Below the pieces are notes generated by a model. That model was not told the origin of the DNA and did no database searches. It worked only from the letters and a program-made list of their open reading frames with translations. DNA of 64,000 nucleotides. Origin: Tetrahymena elliotti 4EA (taxonomy: Eukaryota; Ciliophora; Oligohymenophorea; Hymenostomatida; Tetrahymenidae). The position numbers were made by a program, and so were the translations under genes. Shown here piece after piece: positions 24,746-38,199 of this stretch (position 1 is its first letter; every line of letters starts with the position of its first letter). The DNA is taken from NCBI GenBank assembly GCA_000231825.2, contig AFXF02001781.1, positions 186,001-250,000 of the forward strand, written 5' to 3'.

Positions 24746-25566
24746 CACTTTTTTTTTGGATAAAAATGAAATTTAAAAATTTATATAATTATATGTTTGT
24801 AAAAAGGAAAATTCTAAAATTTAACTAAATTTTTTGATAAATTAAAACCATAGAAACTATATTTATATAAGAATATTATATATGGTGATTAGTAATATCT
24901 GCAGCTTATTATTTAATTAAACCTTGTTTAAGAAATTGCTTTTAAGTTACTTTAAATAATCACAGAGATTTGGTTAGCAAATATGTAATCTAAGAAAAAT
25001 TACTCATGTATTTTTTTTTGCTGATCAATGAAAAGGCTGGCTATTTTAGCACTTTAAAACTTACCACTTTTTAAAGAAATGGTGTAACTGGATTATTTCT
25101 CAAAAAAAATAATCAGATTTACCATTAGACTTTTAAAATCTTTTAACAAAACCAATATTTTACACACTTCTTAAAGTAAAATGCTTGCAAGAGCGTGATA
25201 TTAAGAATTTCTTTTATAAAATAAATTTTTTTTGAAATTAAAAGTATGTATCTAATTATTTTATTAATCATAAAGCTTTCATTAACAAAAGTGTAATCTA
25301 AGAAAAAGAAATTACATATATTTTTTAGCTGATTTATTAAAATGCTAACCATTTTAGCACTTTAACACATAATCAAACAATGTAACTTGATTAGTCTTGG
25401 ATAAAATAATCATATTTACTAATAAACTTTCAAAATTAAAAAAAAACCAAGAATTTCTACATTTTTAAAAGTAATGTAATTGCAAATACATGCCGATAAG
25501 AATTTCTTTTATAAAATACACTTTTTTTAGAATTGTAAATATCTAATATAATAAAAATTAATCATA
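24746..25566. other. Spacer containing a diverged tandem repeat
   Basis: Upstream region of the FG-GAP gene and 3' flank of the coiled-coil gene. It is largely occupied by two diverged copies of an approximately 300-bp unit (see repeat feature). No coding frame seen. Confidence 0.6.
24955..25550. repeat. Diverged tandem duplication of an about 300-bp unit
   Basis: Copy 1 (about 24955-25255) and copy 2 (about 25257-25550) share an ordered series of blocks: TGTAATCTAAGAAAAA, GCTGAT, ATTTTAGCACTTTAA, GTAACTTGATTA/GTAACTGGATTA, AATAATCA, AACCAA, ACATTTTT-type runs, GCAA, and AAGAATTTCTTTTATAAAAT. Order and spacing are kept and small indels separate them, which indicates an old local duplication. 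Neither copy encodes protein. Confidence 0.75.
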
Positions 25567-28500
25567 TCATAATTCATCATTTTTATTTTCAATACGCTAC
25601 TTATCTTTTAATGACGTATCATTTTGGCCACCTTAAATACCATTCATTTATTGTTTCATACTACCAACTTGAAATTAGTTACTCTGAGACTATAAGAATT
25701 TACTCCAGTCTAGATCGTTTATCCTAAAAATACATAAAAAATTAAATAAAATTTGGTTTGATGATGTAAGATTAAATACATTTTTGATAAATTATTATCT
25801 TTATGATCAAAGAATGTAAGCTTTTTAGGTTTCAACTCTTACATAGTCTCCTCACTTGTTTTCTTAGTACTTTTTTATGATTATTTAAGCTTTTTGTCTA
25901 TAAAATAATCTTGGTTTTTTGTGTTGGAGCCAGAGACGACTACATAATGGTTACTTTGGTTTCCTTTATTTTTATTAAATTGTGATGTACTATAAGAACT
26001 TATTTACTTCATGATATCACTTAATTCTGTTTATTTTTTCCCACAAGCTCTTTCACTTAAGCTAGAGGGAGCTTTTTTAGAATCATTTTTACTAAAATTT
26101 TCTCGGATAATGTCACTGCTATTTGGATTTTGCTATTAAAAAAAATTTAATTTATAAAAGTGTAAAGAGCTTTTTGTCTATTAAAAAAAATTAGATTTTT
26201 GAATAATCCAGTCTAGATATCTTTTTATAATGAATACTCTATTTACGTGATTATTTTATAAGCTGTATTGACGATTAAGACTTGAGTTGCATGAAATATT
26301 TATTGACTCCTTTTTAAGATTTTGAATTTCCTTTTTTTGAGTTTCTTTTATTGACAGTAACTCTTCAATAATGCCACTTTGCTTTCTCTTTTCAAAATTA
26401 GCTTAACTTAGCTCTTTCTTCAATCTCAATAATTCTTAAGAAGAAGCCCTTTTGTATTCTAGATGTTAATTACTTTTATCATTCAAAAAACCTTCCAAAC
26501 TCTTTTGAATTTATATCTATTTATTTTTATTTACCCTTTATTTTTCCTCTTTGAGTTAAAGAATATCTTGGTAATCTATAATCTGCTTCTCTTTTTCTTA
26601 GATTTGTAAATCTTTTTGTAGGATTTTTTATTCTTTCAACTAAATTTGGGAATCAGATTAAAGTACTCTATCAGAGTAATAAGCATTCATCTTACTGTAT
26701 TTTTGTTCTAAATTCAAATATTTTTACATATTTTCAATTTATATAGACTTCATTTATTCTTCTAGATTATTACCATGTTTAAACTACTTAATGAAGTTGC
26801 TTTAACTTCTTTCATTCTTATTAATTTACCTTTATGTATATTACACTTAAGAAAATTAAGTATGAAGAGATTCAAACAATTATGCTTATAGATTATTGGA
26901 GTAATCAACCTGGATTTAATTCTATGTAAACTCTAGATTTGAATTATTATTTTTTTAAGTTTGAGTGTTAAAATTCAATTTATCTTCAGATTACTGTAAC
27001 TCTAATTATTCAACCTTTTATTGAAGTTATTCAATTTAGGTATTTTTTTCACTAATTTATCTAGATATTTCTATCTTATACTTTTCAAAATGTTAATCTT
27101 TTTCTTACAACTACCAAGTGAGTTATTAGATAGTTGTGCTGTAATATTGTTGATTTATTTATTAACTTTATATGCTGTTATCATAATAGCTCTTAAAAGC
27201 TTAAAAATCTAATTTTGATAGCTGATTCTAATTTTTTTCTTTAAGTTCTATAGTTTTGTCTTTCAGCAAAGTCAACTCATTTTTCATTCCTGACATTTAT
27301 TGCAATATTAATTTACATTTATGTTTAAGGCCCTTTTTTTACTTCTCAAATTGAGCTACTTTATTCTCTAATGAGCATTCAAATTAGTATTTATTATTAT
27401 TTAATTCTTAAATTAAGGTTTCTACTTTAAGTTGTAGTTCTTTATTTTCATACTTCAGATCTAAGACCATCTTTTTAAGATCATCAGCATTATTAGGTAA
27501 ATTTTAATCACCAAATTTATTCAAATTACTTTTTATAAAGAGTTATTTTTTAGAAGTAAAATAATATTAATCTAGAAATATTGTTTTATCAAAATTTGAT
27601 TAAAAAACAAGCTTATTAAATAATTTACTTTGCAAAAGAGAAGTTTTCATGCTATTTTTATGAAATTGTTTCATATTATTTAAATGAAAAGTTATTTAAG
27701 TCATTCTATTTTTAAGGAAATATCTAATATTCTTAATTCTAAAGAGTTAATTTTCTTTGTAAATCTCTATTAGACTTTAAGAGATTATCAACTTCATTTT
27801 AATACTTTTTTCTCTCTAAGTTTGACTCTTGTTGGAGTTATTTTATTTAATTTTAGTACTACATGAGAATTTGCAGGTTTGTGTCTTCCTCTACATTACT
27901 TTAATTAACTTTCAACAAATTTTCAATTTAATTAAAATTAAAGGTAGGCTTTCTAATTGTTTATTGGCTGTGATACTTCTTTAATTTTAAATCTATTTAT
28001 TAACTAATTTTTCCATCTTTTTCATAGAAAAATTCATTAACTCCTACTTGCTACTAATCATGTTTTGAATAACGATCACTGCTCAAAGTCTTTTCTTAAG
28101 ATTTAAATGGAATGTAATTATCTTCTTTATTATAATGTTGTAATGCTTATTTGCTGCTTAACTAATTTATTTATTTTAAAATATTTAATTGATTCAGTAG
28201 ATAATATATCTTTGCTTTTATAATAGTAAAATAAACTTTTATTGTACATTTTAATTAGACATAGAGAATTTATCTTTCTAAGCCATTAAAAAAGGCGAGC
28301 TATCTAACAATTAGTAATCCCTTAAAAAAATTCTACTTTATTCAAAATCATAATCACTCTTTACTAATGGAGTGGTGCCTTTTTTATCAATAAATATATC
28401 AAAATAAGATTTTAAAAACTATTATATAATACAATCTTTTGTTTGCAAGCTAGATTATGTATGGATTGAATTGCTGTTTGAATTTTTAAATTATTTATTA

Positions 28501-28728
28501 TTAGAAAAATCCTTTTGATTATCTGTATTTCCATCTGAAATTTAAAGTTTTTCATTTTAAGAATATGATTATGGGTATTACATTTTTTCTTAAACAAAGT
28601 CTTATAAGTAAAATTTAGTCCTAAAGCAAAAGAAAAATATATTAAAAGCAATAATTATTATTTTAAAATATTTACCTCAAACTATTTTAGTCACTGTTGT
28701 TGCTTATCTTTAAAAAATCATTCTCCAT
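25567..28728 (-). CDS. Long coiled-coil protein (about 916 aa)
   Basis: Six exons sum to 2751 nt with all phases consistent. Introns are 28621-28675, 28162-28247, 27529-27628, 26133-26246 and 25724-25779. Residues about 1-215 are Asn/Gln/Ser-rich. From about 215 to 745 the protein is a nearly continuous heptad-type coiled coil rich in Lys, Glu, Gln and Leu (for example LKYENKELQLKVETL and LLRLKKELSQANFEKRK). The last 170 residues are Ser/Asn-rich. No catalytic motif is visible. A structural or cytoskeletal role is likely from composition alone. The start ATG at 28728 is the first in frame; intron 4 could also be split by a micro-exon. Confidence 0.8.
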
Positions 28729-30352
28729 TTCTTTTATGAAAAAGAATAAACTATTTGAAAAGTAAAAATATTAACAAAAATTGATATCAAATGTAATTAA
28801 AAGTAATTAAATATGCATAAAAACTAAATGATTATTGAATTTCATAAGACTCAATCAAGAAAGAGTGTGTGAGTGTAATAATTAATTATTCAAATTAGAA
28901 GTGTTTATTTAAAAATAATAATATTTTTACAAATTCCACTATTGACCATAACTTAAAATAATCCATAAATTTTAGAAATATTATGCTGAAAATTTAGATT
29001 TACCTAATTTATTTTATTAAGTGCCATACGTATTTCAATTATAATTTGCTCTAATATAACCAATTAAATTCAAATTTTCAAATTCGAATATATGGTCTAG
29101 ACTATATTTAAAATACAATGCATATTAAAGCAAATAGATTTGTGTGTGAATTAATTTAATTTTTAATAAAAACTAATAAAACATAGAAAATCACAAAAGT
29201 TATTGGTCAAATAAAAAATTTTTTAAATATTGTATCTTAGTTAATTTTATTGATTTTAAAAAAGAAAATTACAATAATCAAGCAACCATTTATTTGAAAT
29301 AAATTAAATTCTAAAAAATTTAAAGAATATTTTTCATTTAAAATATTTATTAGCATATTTATTTACAAACAAATTAAATCTATTTTATTTTAGAAATTAC
29401 TTAAATATTCTATTTTTTTTTCATCCTTTGTTGTAAATAAAATGAAAAATTTTAAGAACTGATTGAAAATAAGTTTTACTGAAAATAAAGTATTTTTAAA
29501 TTTAATATTCAATAAATAAATAGTTCTTACAAAAATTTTACTTATTTAAATCAAACTATTTCATCGAAAGTTTCGAGAAAAAAAAAATTAATTTCTAATT
29601 AATTGAAAAATATTCTCTACTTTATTAAAAATAAGGAAAAGAAAAGTTTTAAGTCAAATAAGTTTTTATTGTTTTAAAAAGAAAATATTGCTAAGTAAAT
29701 AATTCAAATAAATTACTAAATTAGGATTAATAAAATTTAATTTTAGAAGAGTTAAAGCAATCAAAAATAATTAAGAGCTAAATTTTTATTAAAATATTAA
29801 GATAAATTCAAAGTAAATTTTTTTTTTAACAAGAGTTGAATTTTTTTTTTGAAATAAATGGAATTTTATAACAAAAAGTAGAATTTTTTAATTTAAGAAA
29901 TAAAAGAATATTTTTGATAAATCATAACCAAAAACACTAAATGTTTAAATATTTAATGTAATTAATAAATTGATCTGAAATTCTGTAAAATAAATAATTG
30001 AAATTCAAAATTATCTAAGTACAAAAAGAAAATTGGTATGTATTTTGATTTGAACAGAAAGGGGAGATTTTATTTTAATAATTTTTGTGAATGAATGAAA
30101 TGAAGATGTTTTATGAAGGTTTATTGTACCTATCTTATGGTTTTTATTGATTTACAACAAAAATGCAATGAATAAATAAATAAATGAAGATGTTGAGGAT
30201 TTTCAAATCAATATATTTGTAAAAATTTAAATAAAGGTAACATATAATTTTATGTAGCATTCATAGGATTATACTAACCGATTATTTTATATGAGTACAC
30301 ATTAAATTTATTGTTATAGTATATTTGGATAGTTATTAAAAATTTTAATTTC
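28729..30352. other. AT-rich spacer
   Basis: About 1.6 kb with long A/T runs and no plausible frame. It holds the promoter of the coiled-coil gene and the 3' flank of the L27e gene. Confidence 0.5.
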
Positions 30353-31979
30353 TCAGAATCTAAGCTTGGAGAAGAAGAATCTAGTGTGGGAAGAGGTCTT
30401 TTCTTCAGGGTTGATAGCTCTGTATTTTTCAACGAAGACCTTCTTTAAGGAGTCTCTAACTTCAGACTTATTGTTGGTCTTGATCTTATCTTCCTTAACG
30501 AGTTCCTTGAAGTCACAGAGTTCCTTAACGGAGTATCTATATATTAATAATTTAAATTTTTAAATAAAGATTTTTTCAATATAATTAGTTTTCGAAAACA
30601 AGATGGATTAAAAAATTCTATTCTTAGCTTCTTATTCACGACATGCTAGTTCATACATACATAATCTTGAATAAAAATTTAGATCTCTTAACTAAATCAT
30701 TATCTTAAATTTTTCCAGTTCATAATTTTATTTATAGGACTTAAACTACCAAAAGTAGTTGATAGAAATATTCAAGTTATGTTGATAGAATCAATTGATT
30801 TTCATAGAATTTATTAATTTATTTATTTTTGTTGGTTGGTTGGTTGGTTTGATATGTGTTTGTTAATTCATTTTATGAAATAAATTTAAATGTTATTTAT
30901 TTATTCCAAATGAAATTTATAACTCTATCTGGTTTTTAATTTATCTATCAATCAATCTATCTACTTGCTTAAGAGCTTAGAGAAATCCTATCACTTTTAA
31001 ATACTTTTGATACACTAAAAAAAGAGAAATTCCCTGCTTAATAATGAATTTTCTTTATTCCTACTTAGTTCAGGCTTTATACATACTTTTTATTATCTTT
31101 ATTTTTAATTACTAATTGATATACTGTTCAAGCCTAATTAACTCAAATGTTTTCTCTTAACTTAAGATGGTTTTTACAATATTTTAGTTCCATTCAACTA
31201 AACTTTGCCAATCAATAATGCAGTTTATAATTTTAATTCTCCTATCTAATTTATTTACTCTCTACAAGCTGTATTATTTAATTTCGCTAAAAGAATGTCT
31301 TATCTGAATCCATTTGTTTTTCGCTTTATTAATTTGATAATTACCTGGTGGGCATGATATGGTTAAGGTTGACGTATTTAACGAAGGGCTTAACGGAAGT
31401 TCTCTTTTAGATCTTCTTGGAACCCATTCTCTTGGTGACCTTCTTGGGGGATCTTTCAACACCAGCAACTAAGACGTGACCGAACTTTCTGTCCTATTAA
31501 TTAAATTTGAGATTTTAGAAGAGTAAATAAACAAACAAACACATTTTTGTTCCTCAGTAAATTTGATAATATCAGCCTTAAAAATATAAGGCTAAAAGAT
31601 ACTAATAATACTAAAAATGAAAACAAACGAGTATCTTGAATGCTCATTTTAAAATTAACTTTATGAAAATCCCATAATAGATGTAATTTTTTCCCAAAAT
31701 TTTGCTTATTTGCTTTAATTTGTCTTAATTGAAGAGGAGCAAATTTAATTTCTTTAAAACTTCATTTGTGATAATCTAAGTTTCCAAAATTAATTAATTG
31801 TAGAATCTTTTAATACCTTGGTACCATCTTCAGAGGACTTGACGATGACAGCCTTCTTACCAGCGAATCTACCTTGTAAAAGGATGACAACTCTACCGTA
31901 CTTGAGGCTATAGTTATAAATAAAAATATTATAAATCAAAAAGACATATACTGAAAAATGATTATTACAATTTGGCCAT
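30353..31979 (-). CDS. RPL27: 60S ribosomal protein L27 (eL27), 144 aa
   Basis: Structural protein of the large cytoplasmic ribosomal subunit. Four exons give 145 codons: an 11-nt first exon (31969-31979, ATG GCC AAA TT), then 31817-31907, 31345-31493 and 30353-30536. Introns are 61, 323 and 808 nt. The protein starts MAKFLKYGRVVILLQGRFAG with the KOW-type beta core, continues with GHVLVAGVERSPKKVTKRMG and LNHIMPTRYSV, and ends FFFSKLRF, the family's hallmark C-terminus. Its length matches eukaryotic L27 (about 136-145 aa). Codons are strongly biased to GTC, AAG, ACC, CCC and GGT, unlike most neighbours, as expected for a highly expressed gene. Confidence 0.97.
30537..31344 (-). other. Long intron (808 nt) of the L27 gene
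   Basis: Lies between ..NHIMPT-AG and A-TACTCC; both flanks are conserved L27 sequence. It contains a GGTT tandem run at about 30832-30847. I looked for C/D-box snoRNA signals on the minus strand and found no convincing pair. Confidence 0.85.
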
Positions 31980-33028
31980 TTTTGATCTTCTTGATTTTGT
32001 TTGTATAATAATGTTTTTTTTTCTTTTTTTTCTTTATTAAGATATATAAGTATCTCTTTTTGTTTCCTTATTAATTTAATTTCTTTTGTATTTACAAATT
32101 CCCACTCATCTTTTTTATTTTCGCTTTTTAATTTATACCCTCTCCCAAAACTAGCAATTATCACTCTTAATTTAATATTCATCTTTTGCTTTTTGCAAGT
32201 CATTTTCATTTATCTTCCCTATCATCTCTCTACCATTTCTAACCTTTTACTTCATTCCTATTATCTTTTATTCATTTAAACCTGCAAATCACAATTTTTT
32301 TTCATTATTAACTTAATACTTTACTTTATCATCATTTCTTACTCACTCACTCCATCATTTCTTTTAATTTTTTATTCATCCAAACATGCTTTTCATTTTA
32401 TTTATTTAACAGAAAATATAATTCAAAATATTTAATACTAAATTAACATTCTCAATAAAAAATAATTAAAATATTTCATTTGAAAATTGATTTAATAAAT
32501 TAATTTCCCAATCGATTTATTTCCATAGAAAAATATTTTTTATTTTGAAAAATTGATGAAATAAATTAATTTCTTAATTTATTTTCAAGACAAATATTTT
32601 AAAAAAATTTTATTTTTCTTTGAATTAAAATATTTAAAGACTTTTTATGAAATATTTTGTAATTAATCAAAAAAATATTTTTGAGAAAATAAATCAAATG
32701 TATTGATTGATTGATAAACAAAAATTTACTAACTTATAATATATCTTATTCTTTTGTGGATTTTGCTTGTTTTCTTATTAAATAGTTTAAAATCAAAAAT
32801 TTACATATATTCAACAACTCCTATAAATATTGAGTAAGATATAAATACTATAAGTAGAGATAATAGAAAGAAACATAGTTTTTACTCTATTAAAATTTTG
32901 AATATTCTATTGGCTTCTTTACTGAATTAAAAAAAACTATCAACATTTGATATTTACAACAGGAATCCAAAAGAGCATTTATAATATAAATTCCTGTTGT
33001 TTGATTTGTTTGGTTTATTTCAATAATT
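31980..33028. other. Divergent promoter region
   Basis: Spacer between the L27 gene (-) and the large Gln/Asn-rich gene (+), so both promoters lie here. The stretch 32005-32350 is pyrimidine-rich on the plus strand, directly upstream of the ribosomal gene. No gene seen. Confidence 0.5.
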
Positions 33029-36000
33029 ATGGATGAACTACATGAAATTATTTAGCAAAGGGTTAAAAAAGCCCAAGAATTGAATGAAATATTCTTGAGC
33101 TAGGATGATGATTCTTTAAGTATCATTTTTTATAGAGTATTTATTCAAATCTAAGATGAATTATTGTAAATTTTAAAACAGGATAGTCTGAAGGACTCAA
33201 TTAAATATCTAGAACCAAATAATTATCTAACATGCTAAGAAAGGCAAAGGAAGATGAAAAGTATAGAATTGAAAAAGAAAATTGGATACTAAATGTTCTT
33301 AAAAATTTAAAAGATCCTAATCCATAATAAAAAAAGTAGATATATTTTTATAAAAATGATTTTAACTGATTTAAAAAGGGAATTTTTTCATCTTAACTCA
33401 TACTAAAATTAATGCTAAACTATGCTTGTTTATTGATAAATATTTTGATTCAATAATAATATATAATTTAAAATTTTATAAATTTTTTTAAGCTTTATAT
33501 ATAATAGGTCTATTGATATTATGAAATTAATATTTCCTCAATTTGAATACTAGTACCTCTTACAAGTTTAACAAATAGAATAGCTCCAAATATTTATAAA
33601 TAAATTCATAACTTTGTATCAATCATTTTTCTAAACCTTTGAAAAATGTTATGAATTCAAATAACAATTCAAGTTTATAGTTAGACCACAGAATGTAATA
33701 TATTTTATCATTTTTTCTTATTTAATATTTTGTTTGTTGAAGTAATATATTATCTATGACATGATAAGATATTTAGTCGAATTCTCAAGAGATTACTTTA
33801 CTCAATTTGTTATCTATTGGCAAAATTTTAGAAGTAGAGATACTAAGTAAACATAGCTATTCTAGTAAAGCTAGATAGCTTCTCATTTCTTAAATTAAAC
33901 TAAGAGTTAAAATTTCAACAATACAAATAATAAAAGTAATTAAGTTGTAGCTATTGGTTAGGGTATTTAGTAATATAATCCTTTACAATAAAGTTAGTCA
34001 ATTTAAAATCAAATCAAAGTTCTTAATAGCAATTAAAATTTTACCGTTACAGTTTCTACTTAATTCAAATATTAACAAAGAAGTATTTCTTCTAGTAATA
34101 TTTGTAATATGGTAAAACAAACTAAAACTGATAATCAAATTGAAGTTAAAAAAATTAATTAAATTCAAAGCAATCCTTTGATTTAAAGTTAATAAGAATG
34201 TAAAAATGATTCAGATTATTAATAAAAAGTTATAAATCTTTAATTGAACAATTAGTAAACACTAAATTTTTTTGAAGAAGAGGGTTAAATATAAAAAAAA
34301 GAAAGTGCAAAGGATTAAAATTTTGAAATAAAAATAAAAGAAGTAGGAGATGAAGGAACTTGCTAAATAAAGTAATTATAGCAAAATATTGAGTCTTTTT
34401 AAGTTAATCAAGATGGATAAGGATAAGACATTAATATCAAATTAGATAATTATCTATGTTCAAATGAAGCTAAACATTTATAAGAATTAAGTAGCGATAA
34501 TTATGTTTTGGCAACAGATGATACAGTTACAAACGATTTACCCAAGCAAATCAGTATAATTAATAATTATTAAAAATTATTTAGATTTCTATTTTTACTT
34601 TTAAGAAATCCAATTAGAGAAGAAGTCACAAAAATAGAGTAAAGAAGCTTCTCCTTTAAATAAGAATAAGCAGGAATTAGATATAAATTAATTGGACTTT
34701 AGCAAATATGTTTCTCTTTAACTGATGTAAAAGAGATAGAGCCCTATAAGGTAAATAAAATTTAAATTCTTACTTAATCTAATAAATATATTTTTTTTTA
34801 GGTAAACAAGGTATAATGAATAATTTAAAACATAGTCTAAAAGGGCAGTTGAAACAATTTAGTTTAGTAATCCTTCTTAAGCAAATACTTGGGTAAAAAT
34901 ATTCCTAAAACTTTCATCTTATTTATTTTTTTTTAGTTTAATAAAAAGGTGAGTAAAATAAATGAATTTTAATCTATCTTTATAACATTTGGGTAGCTAT
35001 CAGATGTTATGCCAGATATTGATTAAGGTGTTTAGATACTTACAAGCTACAAATTAAGAAAGATTAAAGAATTGAACCTTACAGATATAAAATAATAGCA
35101 AGAAGATTTATAGTAATGGATGAGAAATACCTTCGAAACAAGTTATTAAAGAAATTAAAGAATTTCAAACTCCATATAAAGTTACTTAGTGATTCTAGAG
35201 GACTAATATAAAAATAATTTTAATTTCAGAAGCAAATTAGGAGAGTTCTATAAAAAAAATGTGATAAAAAATAATATTGAAATACATGATACAAGTAGTT
35301 TAATCTTTAAAATATAGCAAAATAGACTATTAGTAGCATAAAAAAGAGTCAACAAGAACAAATCTGACCTGAAATTCTAAAGTGAATACAATTTAGAAAG
35401 CTCATCAAGTTCTCCTGTTTCTAAAAAATAAAAAATCAAAAGACTTTCTATTCACTCTTCTTAAAATTTAGATTCAGGATCTAAATGTTCAAATAATTAA
35501 TAAGACAGCAATTAGAAATATGAAAGTTTAGCAAAATTAGAAGAATAAATTTTGAAATTAAATTTGTATCAAGCAGAATAAGGCTTCAATAGTGAAATAA
35601 AAGAGATTAAGGGTGATGAATAGGAGGATGATACTATAACTAATCGTTAGTTTCAAAAATGTCAAGATTACTTGGTAAAGAAAGAAACGTAACCAGTTTT
35701 AAGTAAAACTTAAATGTTTTAGTCTAATAACAAGAGATAAAATTCTATTCCAAGACTGAGAGTGTTGAAAAATTATCCCAATTAAAACGAATTTTAAAGT
35801 TAATCTGAAGTAAATAGCAATTATGAAGATCAAAAATCAAACTTAAATTCTTAATCAATTAGTTTAAAAGCAGTAAATGATTAATAGTATAGTAATTCTA
35901 AAAATGCTTTAAAGGTGAACCAAATTAAAACTTTGAATTAGAAAATAATAAGAAATATTTCGCCTTCAAAAAATTCAGATTATCTTGTAGAATTTAAAAC

Positions 36001-37912
36001 AAAAATCATTAAATTACACCCTAATTAGAATCCTATATCCATTTTTAATGATCAAAATATTTAGTCTATCACTTAAGATGCTGATATCGATTAAGATAAA
36101 AACACAGAAATTGGATAAGATAAAAATAATTAACAAGATCCCTCATTAGATAATAAAAAATCTATTACTATCAACAAAAGTTAGGCTACTAAAGTGCTAA
36201 AAGTTAAAAGTTTTCATAATGAGAAAGATTTAATAAATCAACTAAATGGGAATAATTAAGCTTAAAATGTTAATTAAAAAATTAAGTCTTCTATTTAGAA
36301 TTATTAGCAAGACCAACCAAATTTGAACAAAGTTTCATAAAATTATTTATAAAAAACCCTCACTAAATAGGCTTACTAAGGGAAATTTTTGCAAGAGAAA
36401 AATTTATTGTAAAGACTGCAAAAACCAAGTTTACCTATGACTTCCCTTCCACAGATGAACCCAGATTTAATTCAAAAATTATCTTAATAAGAAGTTAATT
36501 AACTTTATTTTTAGCCTAATCAAGCAAACGAATATTAAGATGATATTTATTTCTAGAAATACAATATAAGCAAAATAACACCATTTTCATAAACTCCCTC
36601 AAATCAATAAAATAGTAAAGAAATTAAGCTTTTCTCTACATAAAATAAGAATGCTTAAGCTAGAGATATATAGGATAGCCCTATTAATATTGATTAAAAT
36701 TATAACAAATTAGATTTTACAAGTTTAAGTTTACTTAATTAGAAAAAATTCAGCTAATCAGAAAAAAAAAGTAATTAAAATATGTCTCCTTATTCAAGAA
36801 ATAATTCTTAAGAATAAAAACAAAATACTTAACAAAAAAAGTTACTAAGTGAAAAATTTAAATTATTAATTTATAAGACTGATCAAAATCCAATTCAATC
36901 TGAGAAACTAATTTAATAAGAAAATTAAATTAGTGAATTTAATCACAATAATAATTAGTAATAATCGATTTAAGATGAATAATTTTCAAAACAATTAAAA
37001 ACAAATAATCAACTAATTATTGTTGAGCAAAATTCTTAAAATAATTTGAGTAGATATGAGATAACAAGCTAAAGAAAATAAAAAAGAAGTGAATCAGCAA
37101 TTCATGTAAAATATAACTTAGAAAATAGTGAATAATAAAATAATTTTTATATTCCATCTAATTTCAATGAAATTGATTAAAATAACTTCTTGAATGCAAG
37201 AGCTAGTGAGTTCATACCTGATGAAAAATAAAACCTAAATGATTTTATCTAGGCATAAATGAATTTTAGTTAAGATAACAACTTATTAAATAACAAAATA
37301 TAAAATTAAACAGCTTTGAATAAGTTATTTACGACTAATTCAAATCACAAAAAAAACCTCTTACACCCTCACATTAAACAAAAAACTAGTTCAGATTTTT
37401 TTTAATAAATTTATTCTAAAATTTCTAAAAATAGAAAACTCCAGTCTTCTTCTCAATAAAGGAGGTAGCATGCAAGTTAAAATTAATTTGATAGTTTGTT
37501 TTAACAAATGAAAAACTAATAACAATAATAAAAGGATTTGCCTTCTTTATTTTATGAGAATAAAAATAAAAATTATTTCAAATAATAAGAAATTCAATTT
37601 AATCCTTAAACTAATAACTAAGAGTAAACCCAATCTTCTTCTTTGAAAAAGAACAATATACCAGATAATGATATACATTTTGACCAAAAATAAAATAACT
37701 AACAAAATTAAGAATTTTTGATTCAAAAAATAGCAGATGAATAAAAGAACGAAAATAAACAAAATAAATATGAAGGATAAGTAAGAAAAAAAGAAAAATC
37801 TAATGAAAATATAATTAAAAATCAAATTAAAATGCTAGAACTTAAATAATTTAAAATTTAAGGAGTAAATACTCAATAAATAATTCAAAATTTCAATTAA
37901 CAAATTAATTGA
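33029..37912 (+). CDS. Very large Gln/Asn/Lys-rich protein (about 1448 aa)
   Basis: Family not recognised. Proposed exons: 33029-33165, 33508-33694, 33743-34553, 34606-34750, 34802-34892 and 34937-37912, together 4347 nt with all phases agreeing. Residues 1-150 look folded and helical (MDELHEIIQQRVKKAQEL; QYIIYDMIRYLVEFSRDYFT). The rest is mostly low-complexity Gln/Asn/Ser/Lys sequence, with a more ordered part around residues 440-530 (ITFGQLSDVMPDIDQGVQIL). The last exon alone is 992 codons, a large share of them TAA/TAG. The 5' end is the weakest part: a small extra exon (33213-33258) could be included, or translation could start at the ATG at 33521. A coding-like stretch after the stop (37961-38199) may be a missed C-terminal exon. 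Confidence 0.7.
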
Positions 37913-37960
37913 GATAAAAATTATTTCAACAAATGAGATAGAGTATAAGATTAAATTAAT

Positions 37961-38199
37961 TTGTCTTTTAAGATTATTTATTTAAAATTATCAATAAAAA
38001 TTAAAGATTTCCTTATCTATCTTAAAATAATCAAAATAATTTCAAATAATAAGAAATTAAGTTTTCTTAAATTTCTAACTCATAATAAACCAAATAAAAA
38101 TACTTCAGAAAATATCTCTTTTTATATTGGGGATTATAAATGCTCTCCAAATAGATCTTTTTTATAGTGCCAGTCTTTGAAGCAAAACACTAGAAAATG
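37961..38199 (+). other. Coding-like segment after the large gene
   Basis: A frame ending at TGA 38197-38199 reads plausibly as protein (ISFYIGDYKCSPNRSFLQ). It has no ATG at its start, and no donor that joins it cleanly to the preceding exon was found. It could be the true last exon of the 33029-37912 gene or a remnant. Confidence 0.3.
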
